Source: Pseudofrankia coriaricola (GTDB lineage: Bacteria; Actinomycetota; Actinomycetes; Frankiales; Frankiaceae). Taken from it: a stretch of 64,000 bases of DNA. The stretch is taken from positions 124,001 through 188,000 of the forward strand of contig NZ_MBLO01000036.1 of assembly GCF_001854805.1 (NCBI RefSeq), written 5' to 3'. The position numbers were made by a program, and so were the translations under genes. The notes beneath the pieces were generated by a model. The model ran no database searches and was not told the origin of the DNA. It saw nothing but the letters and a program-made list of their open reading frames with translations. Of the stretch, positions 1-7,770 are shown one piece after another (positions within the stretch are counted from its first letter, which is position 1; every line of letters starts with the position of its first letter).

Positions 1-1290
1 GCCCGCCGCGTCCCGTTCGCCAACAACCCCACGGTCGGTCAGCGCGGGCGGCTCACCCAGCAGCGCATCGTGGCGGCGGCGCTGCAGGTGTTCGGCGAGG
101 GCGGCTACCACACCGCCAGCGTCGCCGACCTCGCCAAGCGCGCCGGCTGCTCCCGGGTGGCGTTCTACCAGTACTTCTCCAGCAAGGAGGACGTGCTTCG
201 GTATCTGGCCGGGCAGGTGGCCCGCCAGGTCGGCGCCTCGGTCGAGGCGATGGGGCCGCTGACCCCGGACGCGGCGGGCTGGACGACGATCCGCGAGTGG
301 GTGGAACGGTACGCGGACATCTACGAGCACTTCGGCGCCGTGTTCCACGTCTTCGAGAGCGCGGCCAGGGAGACCTTGAGCCTCAAGGCGCTCAATGTGC
401 AGGCCGCGACGACGAACATCGCGCTGATCCGGTCCAGACTCACCTCGACCACGCTGGCCCACCACGAGGCCGACGCGGTGATCGGCCTGCTCCTGGGTGC
501 CACGGCCCGCACCTACTACTCGGCCGAGATCCTGCGCCACGCGGCCCCGCGTGCGTACCCCCGCGCGCGGGTCGAGGACGCGCTCGCGGACGTCATCCAC
601 CGGGCCTTCTTCGGCCTCGTTCCCGGCGTGAACGCGCACGGCCACGACGCCGGCGAGGTGCCGTTCATCGACTTCGACCGCCGGGCGGGCGCGGCGCCGG
701 CCCGGCGCTCCGCGCTCACCGACGCCGCGCGGGCCACCTACGACGCGCTGCTCTCGGCCGGGTACGAGGTCTTCAACAAGCGTGGGTACCACGGCGCCCG
801 CGTCGACGACGTGGCCGCGGCCGCCGGCCTGTCGCACGGCATCTTCTACCGCTACTTCGCCAACAAGGCCGACCTCGCGCGCACTCTCGTGCTGACCGCG
901 ATGACGCCGCTGTCCAGCACGCTCGCCGCGATCCCCACACCACCCGCGCCCGGGTCAGGAAAGGCCTGGTCGACGGCGGCCCTGCGGGACTGGCTGCGCA
1001 CGTACAACGAGACGCAGGTCTCCGAGGCCGGGATCATCAGGATCTGGGTCGACGCGACACTGCACGAGGCGGTGCTCGGCACCGACGCGGCCGCGGCCCT
1101 CGACTGGGGCCGCCGCCAGCTCGCCCACTTCCTGGCGCCGCGTGGCTTCGGCGACGTCGACGCCGAGGCGATCGTGGCGATGGCGCTGCTGGACGTGTTC
1201 GGCGGCGGCCACCGCTCGGCGGAGACATTGGAGGCCGCCGTCCACGTGCTCGAGGGCGGCCTGCTCGGCCAGCAGCGCGCATCCACCTGA
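1..1290 (+). CDS. Tandem (double-domain) TetR transcriptional regulator, 5' end outside window
   Basis: The frame is open from base 1, so the true start lies upstream; GTG at 70 is internal because the first helix-turn-helix begins before it (QRGRLTQQRIVAAALQVF). 429 codons are visible. There are two complete TetR DNA-binding domains: one from the window start (ADLAKRAGCSRVAFYQYF) and a second about 240 codons in (DDVAAAAGLSHGIFYRYF), each followed by a helical ligand domain. Such fused TetR proteins are known, for example Mce3R of Mycobacterium tuberculosis (about 406 aa), which binds an asymmetric operator and represses lipid-transport and catabolic genes. Orthology to Mce3R is inference from architecture and size. 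The next gene runs convergently, with a terminator between them. Confidence 0.9.
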   Translation, partial: ARRVPFANNPTVGQRGRLTQQRIVAAALQVFGEGGYHTASVADLAKRAGCSRVAFYQYFSSKEDVLRYLAGQVARQVGASVEAMGPLTPDAAGWTTIREWVERYADIYEHFGAVFHVFESAARETLSLKALNVQAATTNIALIRSRLTSTTLAHHEADAVIGLLLGATARTYYSAEILRHAAPRAYPRARVEDALADVIHRAFFGLVPGVNAHGHDAGEVPFIDFDRRAGAAPARRSALTDAARATYDALLSAGYEVFNKRGYHGARVDDVAAAAGLSHGIFYRYFANKADLARTLVLTAMTPLSSTLAAIPTPPAPGSGKAWSTAALRDWLRTYNETQVSEAGIIRIWVDATLHEAVLGTDAAAALDWGRRQLAHFLAPRGFGDVDAEAIVAMALLDVFGGGHRSAETLEAAVHVLEGGLLGQQRAST

Positions 1291-1358
1291 CGGACGGCCA
1301 GACACACGGCCCCGCGGCCGAGTCACGGGCCGTCGTGGCCGGTCTCCCGCCCGCTCTG

Positions 1359-1409
1359 AAAAAAGCTCCGGACCGGTACCGCGTCATCGGCGCGGCACCG
1401 GTCCGGAGC
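1359..1409 (-). terminator. Intrinsic terminator for the minus-strand amidohydrolase
   Basis: A perfect 13-bp inverted repeat (1365-1377 with 1397-1409, GCTCCGGACCGGT) has a 19-nt loop. Reading the minus strand, the hairpin is followed by TTTTTT (1364-1359), the classic rho-independent pattern. It lies 44 bp past the amidohydrolase stop at 1453. Confidence 0.85.
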
Positions 1410-1452
1410 GATGGACTCGAACGTCCGGGACTCGTGCGGCTCCCGTCGCGTC

Positions 1453-2661
1453 TCAGACGCCGACGGGGCTTTCGAGCTTTGCCGGGTAGCCCAGGAGCTT
1501 GGCCATGTTGCCGCCCATGAACTTGGCGACCCGCTCCTCGTCGTCGATGTAGGCCAGCAGGTCCTCGGCGTACTTGGCCGGCTCGGCCAGGCCCTCCGGG
1601 TGCGGGTAGTCCGACCCGAACAGGACGTGCTCCTCACCGAGCAGCTCGGCGAGCTCCGCGTAGTTCTCCTCCCAGAAGGGGGAGATGTAGATGCAGCGGC
1701 GGATGGCCTCGACCGGGTTCTCCGGGAAGTCCTGCGGCATCTTCTTGTAGAGGTCCTTCAGCGCCTTCATCAGCGGAGCCACCCAGGCGGCGCCGTTCTC
1801 GATGACGGCGACCTTCAGGTCCGGGAACCGGGTGAGCGCGCCGTGGCAGGCCAGGGCCGCCACGGAGTCCTCGATCGGGCGCCACGCGGAGAGCATGCGG
1901 AACGCCTGCGGCTGGAACGGCAGGAACTCGCTGTTGTTGCCGTACCAGTCGTTGGTGTAGCGCTCGTAACCCGAGTCGGACGAGTGCATGCCGACGACCA
2001 GGTTGTTGTCGACGATCTTCTGCCACACCGGGTCGAACTCGGGGAAACCGAAGGACCGCGAGCCACGGAAACCCGGCACCGGCGCGGGCCGGATGAGCAC
2101 GACCTTGGCGCCGCGCTCGATCACCCAGTCCAGCTCCTCGAGGGCCTTGTCCACGATCGGCAGGGTGATGACCGGCGTGGTGAAGATCCGGTCCTCGTAG
2201 TTGAACTGCCACGTCTCGTAGATCCACTCGTTGAGCGAGTGGACCACCGCGTGAATCAGGTCCGGGTCGTCGCGCATGCGCTCCTCGACCAGGCTGGCGA
2301 GGGTCGGGAACAGCAGCGTGCGGTTGACGCCCTGCTCGTTCATGAGCTCCAGGCGCGCGGCCGGCTCGCGGAAGGCCGGGAGCGCCTTGATCGGTGCGCC
2401 GAAGATCTCCCGGCGGCTCTTACCGTCCGGATTTCCCTTCCGGTAGTACTCCTCCTGGGCACCGGGGCGCGCGACCACATCGAACGTCGGGTTCGGAATG
2501 TAGTTCGAGATCTGCCCCCGCACCACGATCTTCGTGCGGCCGTGCACGTCGACGTAGTCGATGGCGCCCTTGTACCTGTCGGGCAGGTACTTCGTGAGTG
2601 CATCGCGCGTCTCGTACAGGTGGTTGTCCGCGTCGAACACAGGGAACCTGGCACTGGTCAT
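1453..2661 (-). CDS. Amidohydrolase family protein (PF04909, decarboxylase/hydrolase type)
   Basis: 402 aa. The N-terminal metal-binding signature is degenerate (FDADNHLYE, where typical members have DxHxH). Other visible motifs are VVGMHSSDSG in the middle and FGSDYPHPEG near residue 350, the usual C-terminal Asp-containing TIM-barrel motif. PF04909 includes o-aminocarboxymuconate-semialdehyde decarboxylase and resorcylate decarboxylases; the substrate here is unknown. I chose ATG 2661 and not the longer upstream frame because the protein then begins right at the family N-terminus and sits 6 nt behind a promoter-like sequence. A second member of this family is at 26682. Confidence 0.9.
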   Translation of the reverse strand: MTSARFPVFDADNHLYETRDALTKYLPDRYKGAIDYVDVHGRTKIVVRGQISNYIPNPTFDVVARPGAQEEYYRKGNPDGKSRREIFGAPIKALPAFREPAARLELMNEQGVNRTLLFPTLASLVEERMRDDPDLIHAVVHSLNEWIYETWQFNYEDRIFTTPVITLPIVDKALEELDWVIERGAKVVLIRPAPVPGFRGSRSFGFPEFDPVWQKIVDNNLVVGMHSSDSGYERYTNDWYGNNSEFLPFQPQAFRMLSAWRPIEDSVAALACHGALTRFPDLKVAVIENGAAWVAPLMKALKDLYKKMPQDFPENPVEAIRRCIYISPFWEENYAELAELLGEEHVLFGSDYPHPEGLAEPAKYAEDLLAYIDDEERVAKFMGGNMAKLLGYPAKLESPVGV

Positions 2662-2667
2662 GTTCCG

Positions 2668-2697
2668 ACCATAGGGCGTTTCTAACACTCGTGTCAA
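2668..2697 (-). promoter_or_regulatory. Candidate leaderless promoter with TetR-like dyad
   Basis: On the minus strand TTGACA (2697-2692) is followed after 18 nt by TATGGT (2673-2668). The ATG of the amidohydrolase begins 6 nt further on, so transcription would start at or beside the start codon and give a leaderless mRNA, which is common in actinobacteria. The -35 region overlaps an imperfect dyad, TAACAC-TC-GTGTCA on the plus strand, resembling a TetR operator. Sequence-based inference only. Confidence 0.5.
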
Positions 2698-2740
2698 CAC
2701 CCGGGCAGGATGGCGAAGCCTCCTGCCCGGAGGCCGCGCT

Positions 2741-3265
2741 TCAGGTGTCGGCGCGCAGGCCGCGGAACAGCTCGTAGGACGGGTCGGCGGTGTCGCGGCT
2801 GCCACCACCGGGCAGCCGGGCCGTCGCCGGCCGGTCCTGCTCGTCGAATTCCAGGACCCACACGCGATGGTCGACGGCCCACCGGCCGTCCCGGCGCGAC
2901 CAGCGGTCCAGGTAGCGGCCGACGTAGAGCTCCTCGGTGAAGCCACCGGCCACGGCGGTGCGAAGGCGCACCGTGACGTACGACTCACTGGCCGCGCGGT
3001 CCCCCCGGACCTCGATCCCGATGGTCGCGATCTGGTGGGAGTGCGCCGAGCGCCGGAGATGGTTTCGCGACACCTGATCCACGAAGTCGCGGCCCGCGCC
3101 CTGGAAGACCGACGCGCCGTAGTCCGCCGTGCCGTCCTCGTGCCAGACGGCGTATCCGAGCTCGTCGTCGCGGCGGTCCATCGCGCGGCAGTAGTTGTGC
3201 AGCTGCTGGCGAATCGCCTCACGCGCCGCGAGCTCCGCCAGCGTCTGGGCCTCCGTGCCGCTCAC
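2741..3265 (-). CDS. SnoaL-like (NTF2-fold) polyketide-cyclase-type protein
   Basis: 174 aa from a GTG at 3265. The frame stays open much further upstream but would then run into the divergent LLM gene, so the short form is preferred; the family motif begins shortly after it (LAAREAIRQQLHNYCRAMDRRDDELG). Late motifs include YVGRYLDRWSRRDGRWAVDHR, typical of the SnoaL_4 family, which covers small NTF2-fold proteins acting as cyclases, dehydratases or ligand binders. Exact activity is unknown. Its divergent neighbour is an F420-type oxidoreductase. Two more SnoaL-like genes lie at 5413 and 52463, and another such domain is fused to a monooxygenase at 31282. Confidence 0.8.
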   Translation of the reverse strand: MSGTEAQTLAELAAREAIRQQLHNYCRAMDRRDDELGYAVWHEDGTADYGASVFQGAGRDFVDQVSRNHLRRSAHSHQIATIGIEVRGDRAASESYVTVRLRTAVAGGFTEELYVGRYLDRWSRRDGRWAVDHRVWVLEFDEQDRPATARLPGGGSRDTADPSYELFRGLRADT

Positions 3266-3298
3266 CGTCGTCTGATCGCTCTCCGCTCGGTGTGGACC

Positions 3299-3326
3299 AT
3301 ATAGTGCACGGCCAGGTGCATCATAT
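3299..3326. promoter_or_regulatory. 28-bp inverted repeat in the divergent 3265/3413 control region
   Basis: ATATAGTGCAC (3299-3309) faces GTGCATCATAT (3316-3326) across 6 bp; 9 of 11 positions pair. It sits centrally between the divergent SnoaL-like and LLM-oxidoreductase genes, so it is a plausible operator for both. The regulator is not identified. Confidence 0.5.
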
Positions 3327-3412
3327 GAACCGTCGACCTGGGCCGCCAGGGCTCGGACGCACTGCGCCGCGACCATGAGGGGCCCCGTGCAGGGACTACG
3401 GAGGCGATCTGG

Positions 3413-4300
3413 ATGAGGCTGGGCGTCACCTTCCCGCAGAACGAGCTGGCCGGCGATCCCGAGGCGCTCCGCCAGTTCGCGGTGGCCGCCGAGCAGCTCG
3501 GGTACGACCATCTGCTGCTGTACGACCACGTCGTCGGCGCCGTCCACGGCGTGGACCGGCAGCCGCCGTTGCCGGAGCGCTCCTATGACGAGAAGGACCC
3601 GTTCCACGACCCGCTGGTCGCCTTCGGCTACCTCGCCGCCGTCACCCGGCGGATCGAGCTCGTCACGGGCATCCTGGTGCTCCCCCAGCGCCAGACCGTC
3701 CTGGTCGCCCGGCAGGCGGCCGACGTCGCCCTGTTCTCGGATGGACGGCTGCGGCTCGGCGTCGGCATCGGCTACAACGCCGTCGAATATCACGCGCTCG
3801 GGCGGGATTGGACCACCCGTGGCCGCCGGCTCGACGAGCAGATCCCCTACCTTCGCCGGCTGTGGTCCGGCGAGCCCCAGCAGTTCAGCGGCCGGTTCGA
3901 CCAGATCGACCGCGCCGCCCTGTGTCCACCGCCGAACGGGCCGATCCCCATCTGGCTCGGCGGCTCGTCCGAGGCCGCGTTCCGCCGCGCGGCCCGCCTC
4001 GCCGACGGGTTCATCTTCGGCTACGGACTTCGCGAGGAGGCCACGCTCGCCTGGCAGCGGGTCCAGGAGCTGCTGCGCGCGGAGGGCCGCGCCCCGGAGG
4101 ACTTCCGGGCGTTGTTCAACCTGCTGCCGAACGAACCGGGCAGCTGGCTCGGGCAGACGGTGGCGGCCCTCCCGCGGCTGCGCGACGCCGGCGCGACCGA
4201 CGTCGCCGTGACCAGCGCCCGCAACGGGCTGACCACCCTCGACCAGCACCTCGACTTCATCGCCGAGATGAAGCAGCGAGCCGACGCCGTCCTCGGCTAG
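3413..4300 (+). CDS. LLM-class (luciferase-like) F420-dependent oxidoreductase
   Basis: 295 aa with a clear ribosome-binding site (CGGAGG, 3399-3404) 8 nt before ATG 3413. N-terminal MRLGVTFPQNELAGDP, the internal block RLRLGVGIGYNAVEYHALG and PIPIWLGGSSEAAFRRAARLADG are hallmarks of the actinobacterial F420-dependent LLM family (TIM barrel). Such enzymes carry out hydride transfers with coenzyme F420 or act as flavin monooxygenases; which applies here cannot be told. It diverges from the SnoaL-like gene and ends just before the convergent SDR. Confidence 0.88.
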   Translation: MRLGVTFPQNELAGDPEALRQFAVAAEQLGYDHLLLYDHVVGAVHGVDRQPPLPERSYDEKDPFHDPLVAFGYLAAVTRRIELVTGILVLPQRQTVLVARQAADVALFSDGRLRLGVGIGYNAVEYHALGRDWTTRGRRLDEQIPYLRRLWSGEPQQFSGRFDQIDRAALCPPPNGPIPIWLGGSSEAAFRRAARLADGFIFGYGLREEATLAWQRVQELLRAEGRAPEDFRALFNLLPNEPGSWLGQTVAALPRLRDAGATDVAVTSARNGLTTLDQHLDFIAEMKQRADAVLG

Positions 4301-4307
4301 CGACGCC

Positions 4308-4339
4308 GCTACTCGTAGAGGTGGCTACTCGTAGAGGTG
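4308..4339. repeat. Perfect 16-bp tandem duplication spanning the SDR stop codon
   Basis: GCTACTCGTAGAGGTG occurs twice head-to-tail (4308-4323 and 4324-4339). The second copy encodes, on the minus strand, the last codons and TAG stop of the SDR gene; the first is a non-coding duplicate just beyond the stop. Confidence 0.95.
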
Positions 4340-5311
4340 GCTCATGAAGTGCGTCGACCAGTCCACGGGGTCGCTCGGCACGTAGTAGCCGGTCTCGTCC
4401 TGGATGGCCGCCCAGTTGGCGGCGACGTCGTCGACGTCGACCTTGGCCGGGTCGGGGTTGAGGTAGCCCTCCGTGACACCGACGAAGAGCCGGGCGAACC
4501 GGCCCCCACCCGCCAGGTACACCTCGCCGCTGACCCCGCACTCCTCGTGCGCCAGGTAGGCGACCATGGGGGCGACCGCGGCCGGGCTCAGGTCCAAGAC
4601 GGGGCGGAATCCCTCGCTTATCGGGGCGTCGTTGCGCGGGGCGGCGTCCACCGGCGCATCGCCCGTCGGGGTGCCGTCGGTGGGGGCGCTGGCCGCGGGC
4701 TTGTTGGCAAGCCGGGTCATCGCGTTCGGGCCGATGCAGTTGATCCGGATGTTCTGCTTGCCGGCCGCCGCGGTCATGCTCCGGGCCATGCCGATCATCG
4801 ATGCCTTCGACGTCGCGTAGCCGAGGTTGTCCGAGAGCCCGAACATGCCGATCGACGTCGTCAGCACGATGCGCCCGTAGTCCTGCTCCACCATGTACGG
4901 CCACGCCGCGCGCACGGTGTTGAACGAGCCCTTCACGTGTACGTCCAGATGCGCCTCGAGATTGGCGAGGTCGATGTCAGGGAGGCCCGCCCACACCATG
5001 TTCCCGGCATTGTTGATCAGGACGTCGATGCGCCCGAACTCGCCGATGGCGGCGTCCACGACCGACTGTCCGCCCTCGACGGTCGACACGTCGCTGAGGT
5101 TCGCGATCGCGGTGCCACCGGCGGCACGGATCCGGTCGACGACCTTGTTCGCCGGGGCCGGATCGGCCCCCGCGCCCGTCGAGGAGCCGCCGAGGTCGTT
5201 GACGACCACCTTGGCCCCGAGCTGGGCCAGCAAGACCGCGTAGGCCCGTCCGATGCCGCGGCCGGCGCCCGTCACCGCCGCGACCCGTCCGTCGAAGGAG
5301 ATCCTGCTCAT
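4325..5311 (-). CDS. SDR family oxidoreductase, MFE-2 / (3R)-hydroxyacyl-CoA dehydrogenase-like
   Basis: 328 aa from ATG 5311, with AGGAAGGG about 10 nt upstream; the track-long frame starting at 5350 has no better signal. NAD(P) motif TGAGRGIG (residues 14-21), NNAG near 98, and catalytic Ser followed by YxxxK (GYATSKASM). The opening FDGRVAAVTGAGRGIGRAYA is typical of hydroxyacyl-CoA dehydrogenases of the peroxisomal multifunctional-enzyme type. Unusual is an Ala/Pro/Asp-rich insert near residues 215-240 and a C-terminal extension. The promoter lies at 5364-5393 and carries the ACCGATCGGT operator. Confidence 0.88.
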   Translation of the reverse strand: MSRISFDGRVAAVTGAGRGIGRAYAVLLAQLGAKVVVNDLGGSSTGAGADPAPANKVVDRIRAAGGTAIANLSDVSTVEGGQSVVDAAIGEFGRIDVLINNAGNMVWAGLPDIDLANLEAHLDVHVKGSFNTVRAAWPYMVEQDYGRIVLTTSIGMFGLSDNLGYATSKASMIGMARSMTAAAGKQNIRINCIGPNAMTRLANKPAASAPTDGTPTGDAPVDAAPRNDAPISEGFRPVLDLSPAAVAPMVAYLAHEECGVSGEVYLAGGGRFARLFVGVTEGYLNPDPAKVDVDDVAANWAAIQDETGYYVPSDPVDWSTHFMSHLYE

Positions 5312-5363
5312 CGGGGTGGCACCCTTCCTCTCCACGGCGGGCGCCCGCACCAGGGCGGACGTG

Positions 5364-5394
5364 ACGCTAGGCTTTCTTGTACCGATCGGTCAAC
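5364..5394 (-). promoter_or_regulatory. Promoter overlapped by ACCGATCGGT operator (site 1)
   Basis: Operator TTGTACCGATCGGTCAAC at 5377-5394 is identical over 18 bp to the site at 16817. On the minus strand it contains -35 TTGACC (5393-5388); 18 nt later comes -10 TAGCGT (5369-5364), leading into the SDR at 5311. It also lies 19 bp upstream of the divergent SnoaL-like ATG at 5413, so one protein could control both. Geometry fits TetR-type repression; binding is not shown. Confidence 0.65.
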
Positions 5395-5412
5395 CTACTC
5401 CGGAGGAGCCGC

Positions 5413-5805
5413 ATGAGCGCCGACTATGCCGATGCCGTCGCGAGGATCCGCGACACCATCGCCGCGTACGCGCAGGCTGTGGACGACGCCCGCACCGAGG
5501 ACGTCGTCGCCACGTTCCTGCCCGACGGGTCGGCGTCCTTCCCCGGCTCGGAGGTGCTGCACGGCCACGACGCGATCCGCGCGACTTACTCCAAGCTGAC
5601 GCCGGGGGTGCCCCAGCGGCACGTCGTGCTGAACATCCACGTGACCGACTTCGACGGCGAGTCGGCGTCGGCGACGAGCGACCTGCTCTTCCTGGTCAAG
5701 GGCGAGAAGGGCTGGTCGGTCAGGCTCGTCGGCCGTTACACCGATCGCCTGCGCGCCAGCGGCGAGCAGTGGCTCTTCGCGAGCCGTGAGCTGGTCTTCG
5801 TCTGA
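5413..5805 (+). CDS. Small SnoaL-like / NTF2-fold protein
   Basis: 130 aa. ATG 5413 is preceded by CGGAGGA (5401-5407); the in-frame ATG at 5377 would lie inside the operator and is rejected. Sequence features AVARIRDTIAAYAQAVDDAR, VATFLPDGSASFPG and QRHVVLNIHVTDFDG are typical of SnoaL_4-type proteins of unknown substrate. It is divergent from the SDR and convergent with the Baeyer-Villiger monooxygenase, with a strong palindromic terminator after the stop. Confidence 0.82.
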   Translation: MSADYADAVARIRDTIAAYAQAVDDARTEDVVATFLPDGSASFPGSEVLHGHDAIRATYSKLTPGVPQRHVVLNIHVTDFDGESASATSDLLFLVKGEKGWSVRLVGRYTDRLRASGEQWLFASRELVFV

Positions 5806-5815
5806 GCGGTTCGAG

Positions 5816-5847
5816 ATCCTGGGCCACGCGGCCGCGTGGCCCAGGAT
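5816..5847. terminator. Perfect palindromic bidirectional terminator
   Basis: ATCCTGGGCCACGCG (5816-5830) pairs perfectly with 5833-5847, with only 2 nt in the loop. It sits 11 bp past the SnoaL stop and 9 bp before the convergent monooxygenase stop, so it likely ends transcription from both sides. There is no clear T-tract. Confidence 0.7.
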
Positions 5848-5856
5848 TCGGCCCGG

Positions 5857-7470
5857 TCAGGCAAGGAAGCCCGCGTAGCCGCTCTCGCCGGATTTCGCCA
5901 TCACCCGCAGCAGGGCCGGCCGGCCGGCCGGGTTCAGCAGGAACCGCCGTGGCTTGCCCGGCACGTTCGTCCCGTAGTACTGGCCGTGTTCGATGAAGGT
6001 GGAGTACTGCAGGGCCTTCGTCATCGTGGCGGCCCATCTCTCCTCGGCCTCGAGCGGGACCTCGATGCGGTCGTGGCCGTGTTCGCGCGCGTGGTCGAGC
6101 AGATCGGCGACGAAGTCGACCTGGTCGCCGCCGTAGCGCGGGTTGTTGCCCGCCGCCCCATGCGGGCCACCCGGGAAGAAGAAGTTCGGGAAGTGATGGC
6201 ACATCACGCCCAGGAAGGTATGCGGGCCGTCCGCCCAGTACTCGTTCAGGGTCAGCCCGTCCGCGCCGCGGATGCCCATCCGCAGCATCGCGCCCGTGCC
6301 GAAGTCGAAGCCGGTCGCCCAGACGATGATGTCGAACTCACGCAGTCCGTCCGTCGTCTCGATGCCGGCCTCGGTGACGCGGACGAACGGGGTGTGGCGG
6401 GTGGAGACCAGCTCGACGACCGGGTTGTTGAACATCTCGTAGTAGCCGGCGACGAACGGCGGCCGCAGGGCGCCGTACCCGAGGTCGGGAACGAGCAGGT
6501 CGGCGACCGCCTGGTCCTTGACGAGGCCGCGGATCTTCTCCTCGAGGAAGTCGCACCATTCCTTGTTCGCCTTCGGGTCCAGCAGCATGTCCTCGTAGTT
6601 GCCGCTCATCTTGGCGAACCCGGGGCTGTTCCAGACGCGCTCGTAGAACTCCCAGCGCTGTTCCCGCGTGTCGTCGAAGGTCTTGCGGCCCGAGGGCTCG
6701 TGCAGGAAGCCCGCGACCGAGACCGCGAGAGCGTCCCGGATCTTCTCGAAGCTGGCCTTGAGCTCGGCCTGCTGTTCGGCGGAGATCGGGTGGTTGTTGA
6801 GCGGGGTGCACCACGACGGTGTCCGCTGGTACAGCGTGAGCGACGCCGCCTGCTCGGCGATGAGCGGCGCGACCTGCACGCCGGAGGACCCCGTGCCAAT
6901 CACCGCCACGCGCTTGCCGGCGAAGTCGACGGGTGTCGCCGGCCAGCGCCCGGTGTGGTATTGCTCGCCGGCGAACTCGGCGCGGCCGGGCACGTCCGGG
7001 TAGAACGGCACCGAGAGCACGCCGGTCGCGCCGATCAGGTAGGTCGAGCGGACGACGTGACCGTCAGCGGTCCGCGTCGTCCATGTCCGCGAGGCCTCGT
7101 CCCACTCGGCGGCGACGACCTTGCTACCGAACCTGATGGAGCCGCGAAGGTCGAACCGGTCGACCACGTGGTTGATGTAACGCTCGGTCTCCGGCTGGGC
7201 GGCGAACTCCTCGCTCCATTCCCACTCGCGCCAGAGCTCCTCCGAGAAGAGGTATCCATAGGTGTAGCTCTCGGAGTCGAAGCGGCACCCGGGGTAGCGG
7301 TTCCAGTACCAGGTACCGCCCACGCCGTCACCCTGTTCGAGCAACTGCACGGAGTACCCGTCCCGCCGCGCACGGTAGAGCTGGTTGATCCCCAGGATGC
7401 CCGCGCCCACGATGACGATGTCGACGTCTGCTTTTCCCATGTCTCCCACATCGGTCGCGGCGGCACTCAT
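5857..7470 (-). CDS. Flavin-containing Baeyer-Villiger monooxygenase
   Basis: 537 aa from ATG 7470; ATG 7438 is a possible alternative, and the longest frame (from 7536) would run through the operator. It has FAD Rossmann GAGILG (22-27), GGTWYWNRYPG (51-61), the BVMO fingerprint FxGxxxHxxxWP as FAGEQYHTGRWP (166-177), and NADPH Rossmann GTGSSG (192-197). The C-terminal ATGFDFGTG motif is also present. Type I BVMOs insert oxygen next to a ketone to give esters or lactones using NADPH. The adjacent divergent acyl-CoA synthetase suggests the hydrolysed product is activated to a CoA ester. Likely regulated through the operator at 7510-7527. Confidence 0.92.
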   Translation of the reverse strand: MSAAATDVGDMGKADVDIVIVGAGILGINQLYRARRDGYSVQLLEQGDGVGGTWYWNRYPGCRFDSESYTYGYLFSEELWREWEWSEEFAAQPETERYINHVVDRFDLRGSIRFGSKVVAAEWDEASRTWTTRTADGHVVRSTYLIGATGVLSVPFYPDVPGRAEFAGEQYHTGRWPATPVDFAGKRVAVIGTGSSGVQVAPLIAEQAASLTLYQRTPSWCTPLNNHPISAEQQAELKASFEKIRDALAVSVAGFLHEPSGRKTFDDTREQRWEFYERVWNSPGFAKMSGNYEDMLLDPKANKEWCDFLEEKIRGLVKDQAVADLLVPDLGYGALRPPFVAGYYEMFNNPVVELVSTRHTPFVRVTEAGIETTDGLREFDIIVWATGFDFGTGAMLRMGIRGADGLTLNEYWADGPHTFLGVMCHHFPNFFFPGGPHGAAGNNPRYGGDQVDFVADLLDHAREHGHDRIEVPLEAEERWAATMTKALQYSTFIEHGQYYGTNVPGKPRRFLLNPAGRPALLRVMAKSGESGYAGFLA

Positions 7471-7509
7471 GGAGATCTCTTGCATCGAGATTCTCTGAAT
7501 CAAGATCTT

Positions 7510-7527
7510 TTGTACCGACCGGTCCAG
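7510..7527 (-). promoter_or_regulatory. ACCGRYCGGT operator (site 2), upstream of BVMO
   Basis: TTGTACCGACCGGTCCAG on the plus strand; core ACCGACCGGT at 7514-7523. It lies 40 bp upstream of the BVMO start, with TGGACC usable as a -35 on the minus strand. Same family as sites at 5377, 7673, 16817, 23937 and 26640. Confidence 0.6.
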
Positions 7528-7672
7528 AGATTCCATGAAGCTATCCCGACGCGCTCAGGAGCGTCAAGGCGACGAAGTTCCCGGCCGGACGGGCCAGGCG
7601 GGCCCCCGCCTGGCCCGAGACATCGCGGGCACCCATTGAACCGGCCGGGAGATCCGGCTACCGTCACGCTGT

Positions 7673-7690
7673 TTGTACCGGTCGGTCCAG
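7673..7690 (+). promoter_or_regulatory. ACCGRYCGGT operator (site 3), upstream of acyl-CoA synthetase
   Basis: TTGTACCGGTCGGTCCAG; core ACCGGTCGGT at 7677-7686. It directly abuts the first hairpin/micro-ORF element (7692). Together with site 2 it frames the 203-bp divergent BVMO/acyl-CoA synthetase promoter region. Confidence 0.6.
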
Positions 7691-7691
7691 A

Positions 7692-7736
7692 GGCCAAAGG
7701 GTGTGCGAAAATGATCTTCTTTCGCACACGGAGGCC
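7692..7736 (+). repeat. Hairpin/micro-ORF element, copy 1
   Basis: GGCC-bounded element with perfect arms GTGTGCGAA (7701-7709) and TTCGCACAC (7721-7729). It carries AAAGGGTGTG followed by ATG 7711. Lies in the leader of the acyl-CoA synthetase gene. Confidence 0.85.
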
Positions 7737-7755
7737 GCTGTCTCGAGATCACTAG
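7711..7755 (+). CDS. Candidate leader peptide (14 aa) from hairpin element copy 1
   Basis: The reading frame MIFFRTRRPLSRDH starts at the ATG inside the hairpin element and ends with TAG at 7753-7755, immediately before the GTGGAGG ribosome-binding site of the acyl-CoA synthetase. Its own SD-like AAAGGGTGTG is weaker than in other copies. Whether it is translated is unknown; it resembles other copies (MLLLRTSGG, MIFLRTPGG). It could couple or modulate translation of the downstream gene. Confidence 0.35.
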   Translation: MIFFRTRRPLSRDH

Positions 7756-7770
7756 GTGGAGGCAGGCACG

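Noticed and set aside
1365-1409. Inverted repeat with GGACCGGT as another operator
   Set aside because: Long GC stem followed by T6 on the minus strand just past a gene fits a terminator better, and the TTGT/CCA flanks of the operator family are missing.
1411-2685. Long plus-strand ORF opposite the amidohydrolase
   Set aside because: Arg/Val/Asp-rich low-information protein without motifs, fully antisense to a clear gene; a GC-bias shadow. The same applies to large antisense frames opposite 5857-7470, 11500-13296, 20450-23812, 39320-44742 and others.
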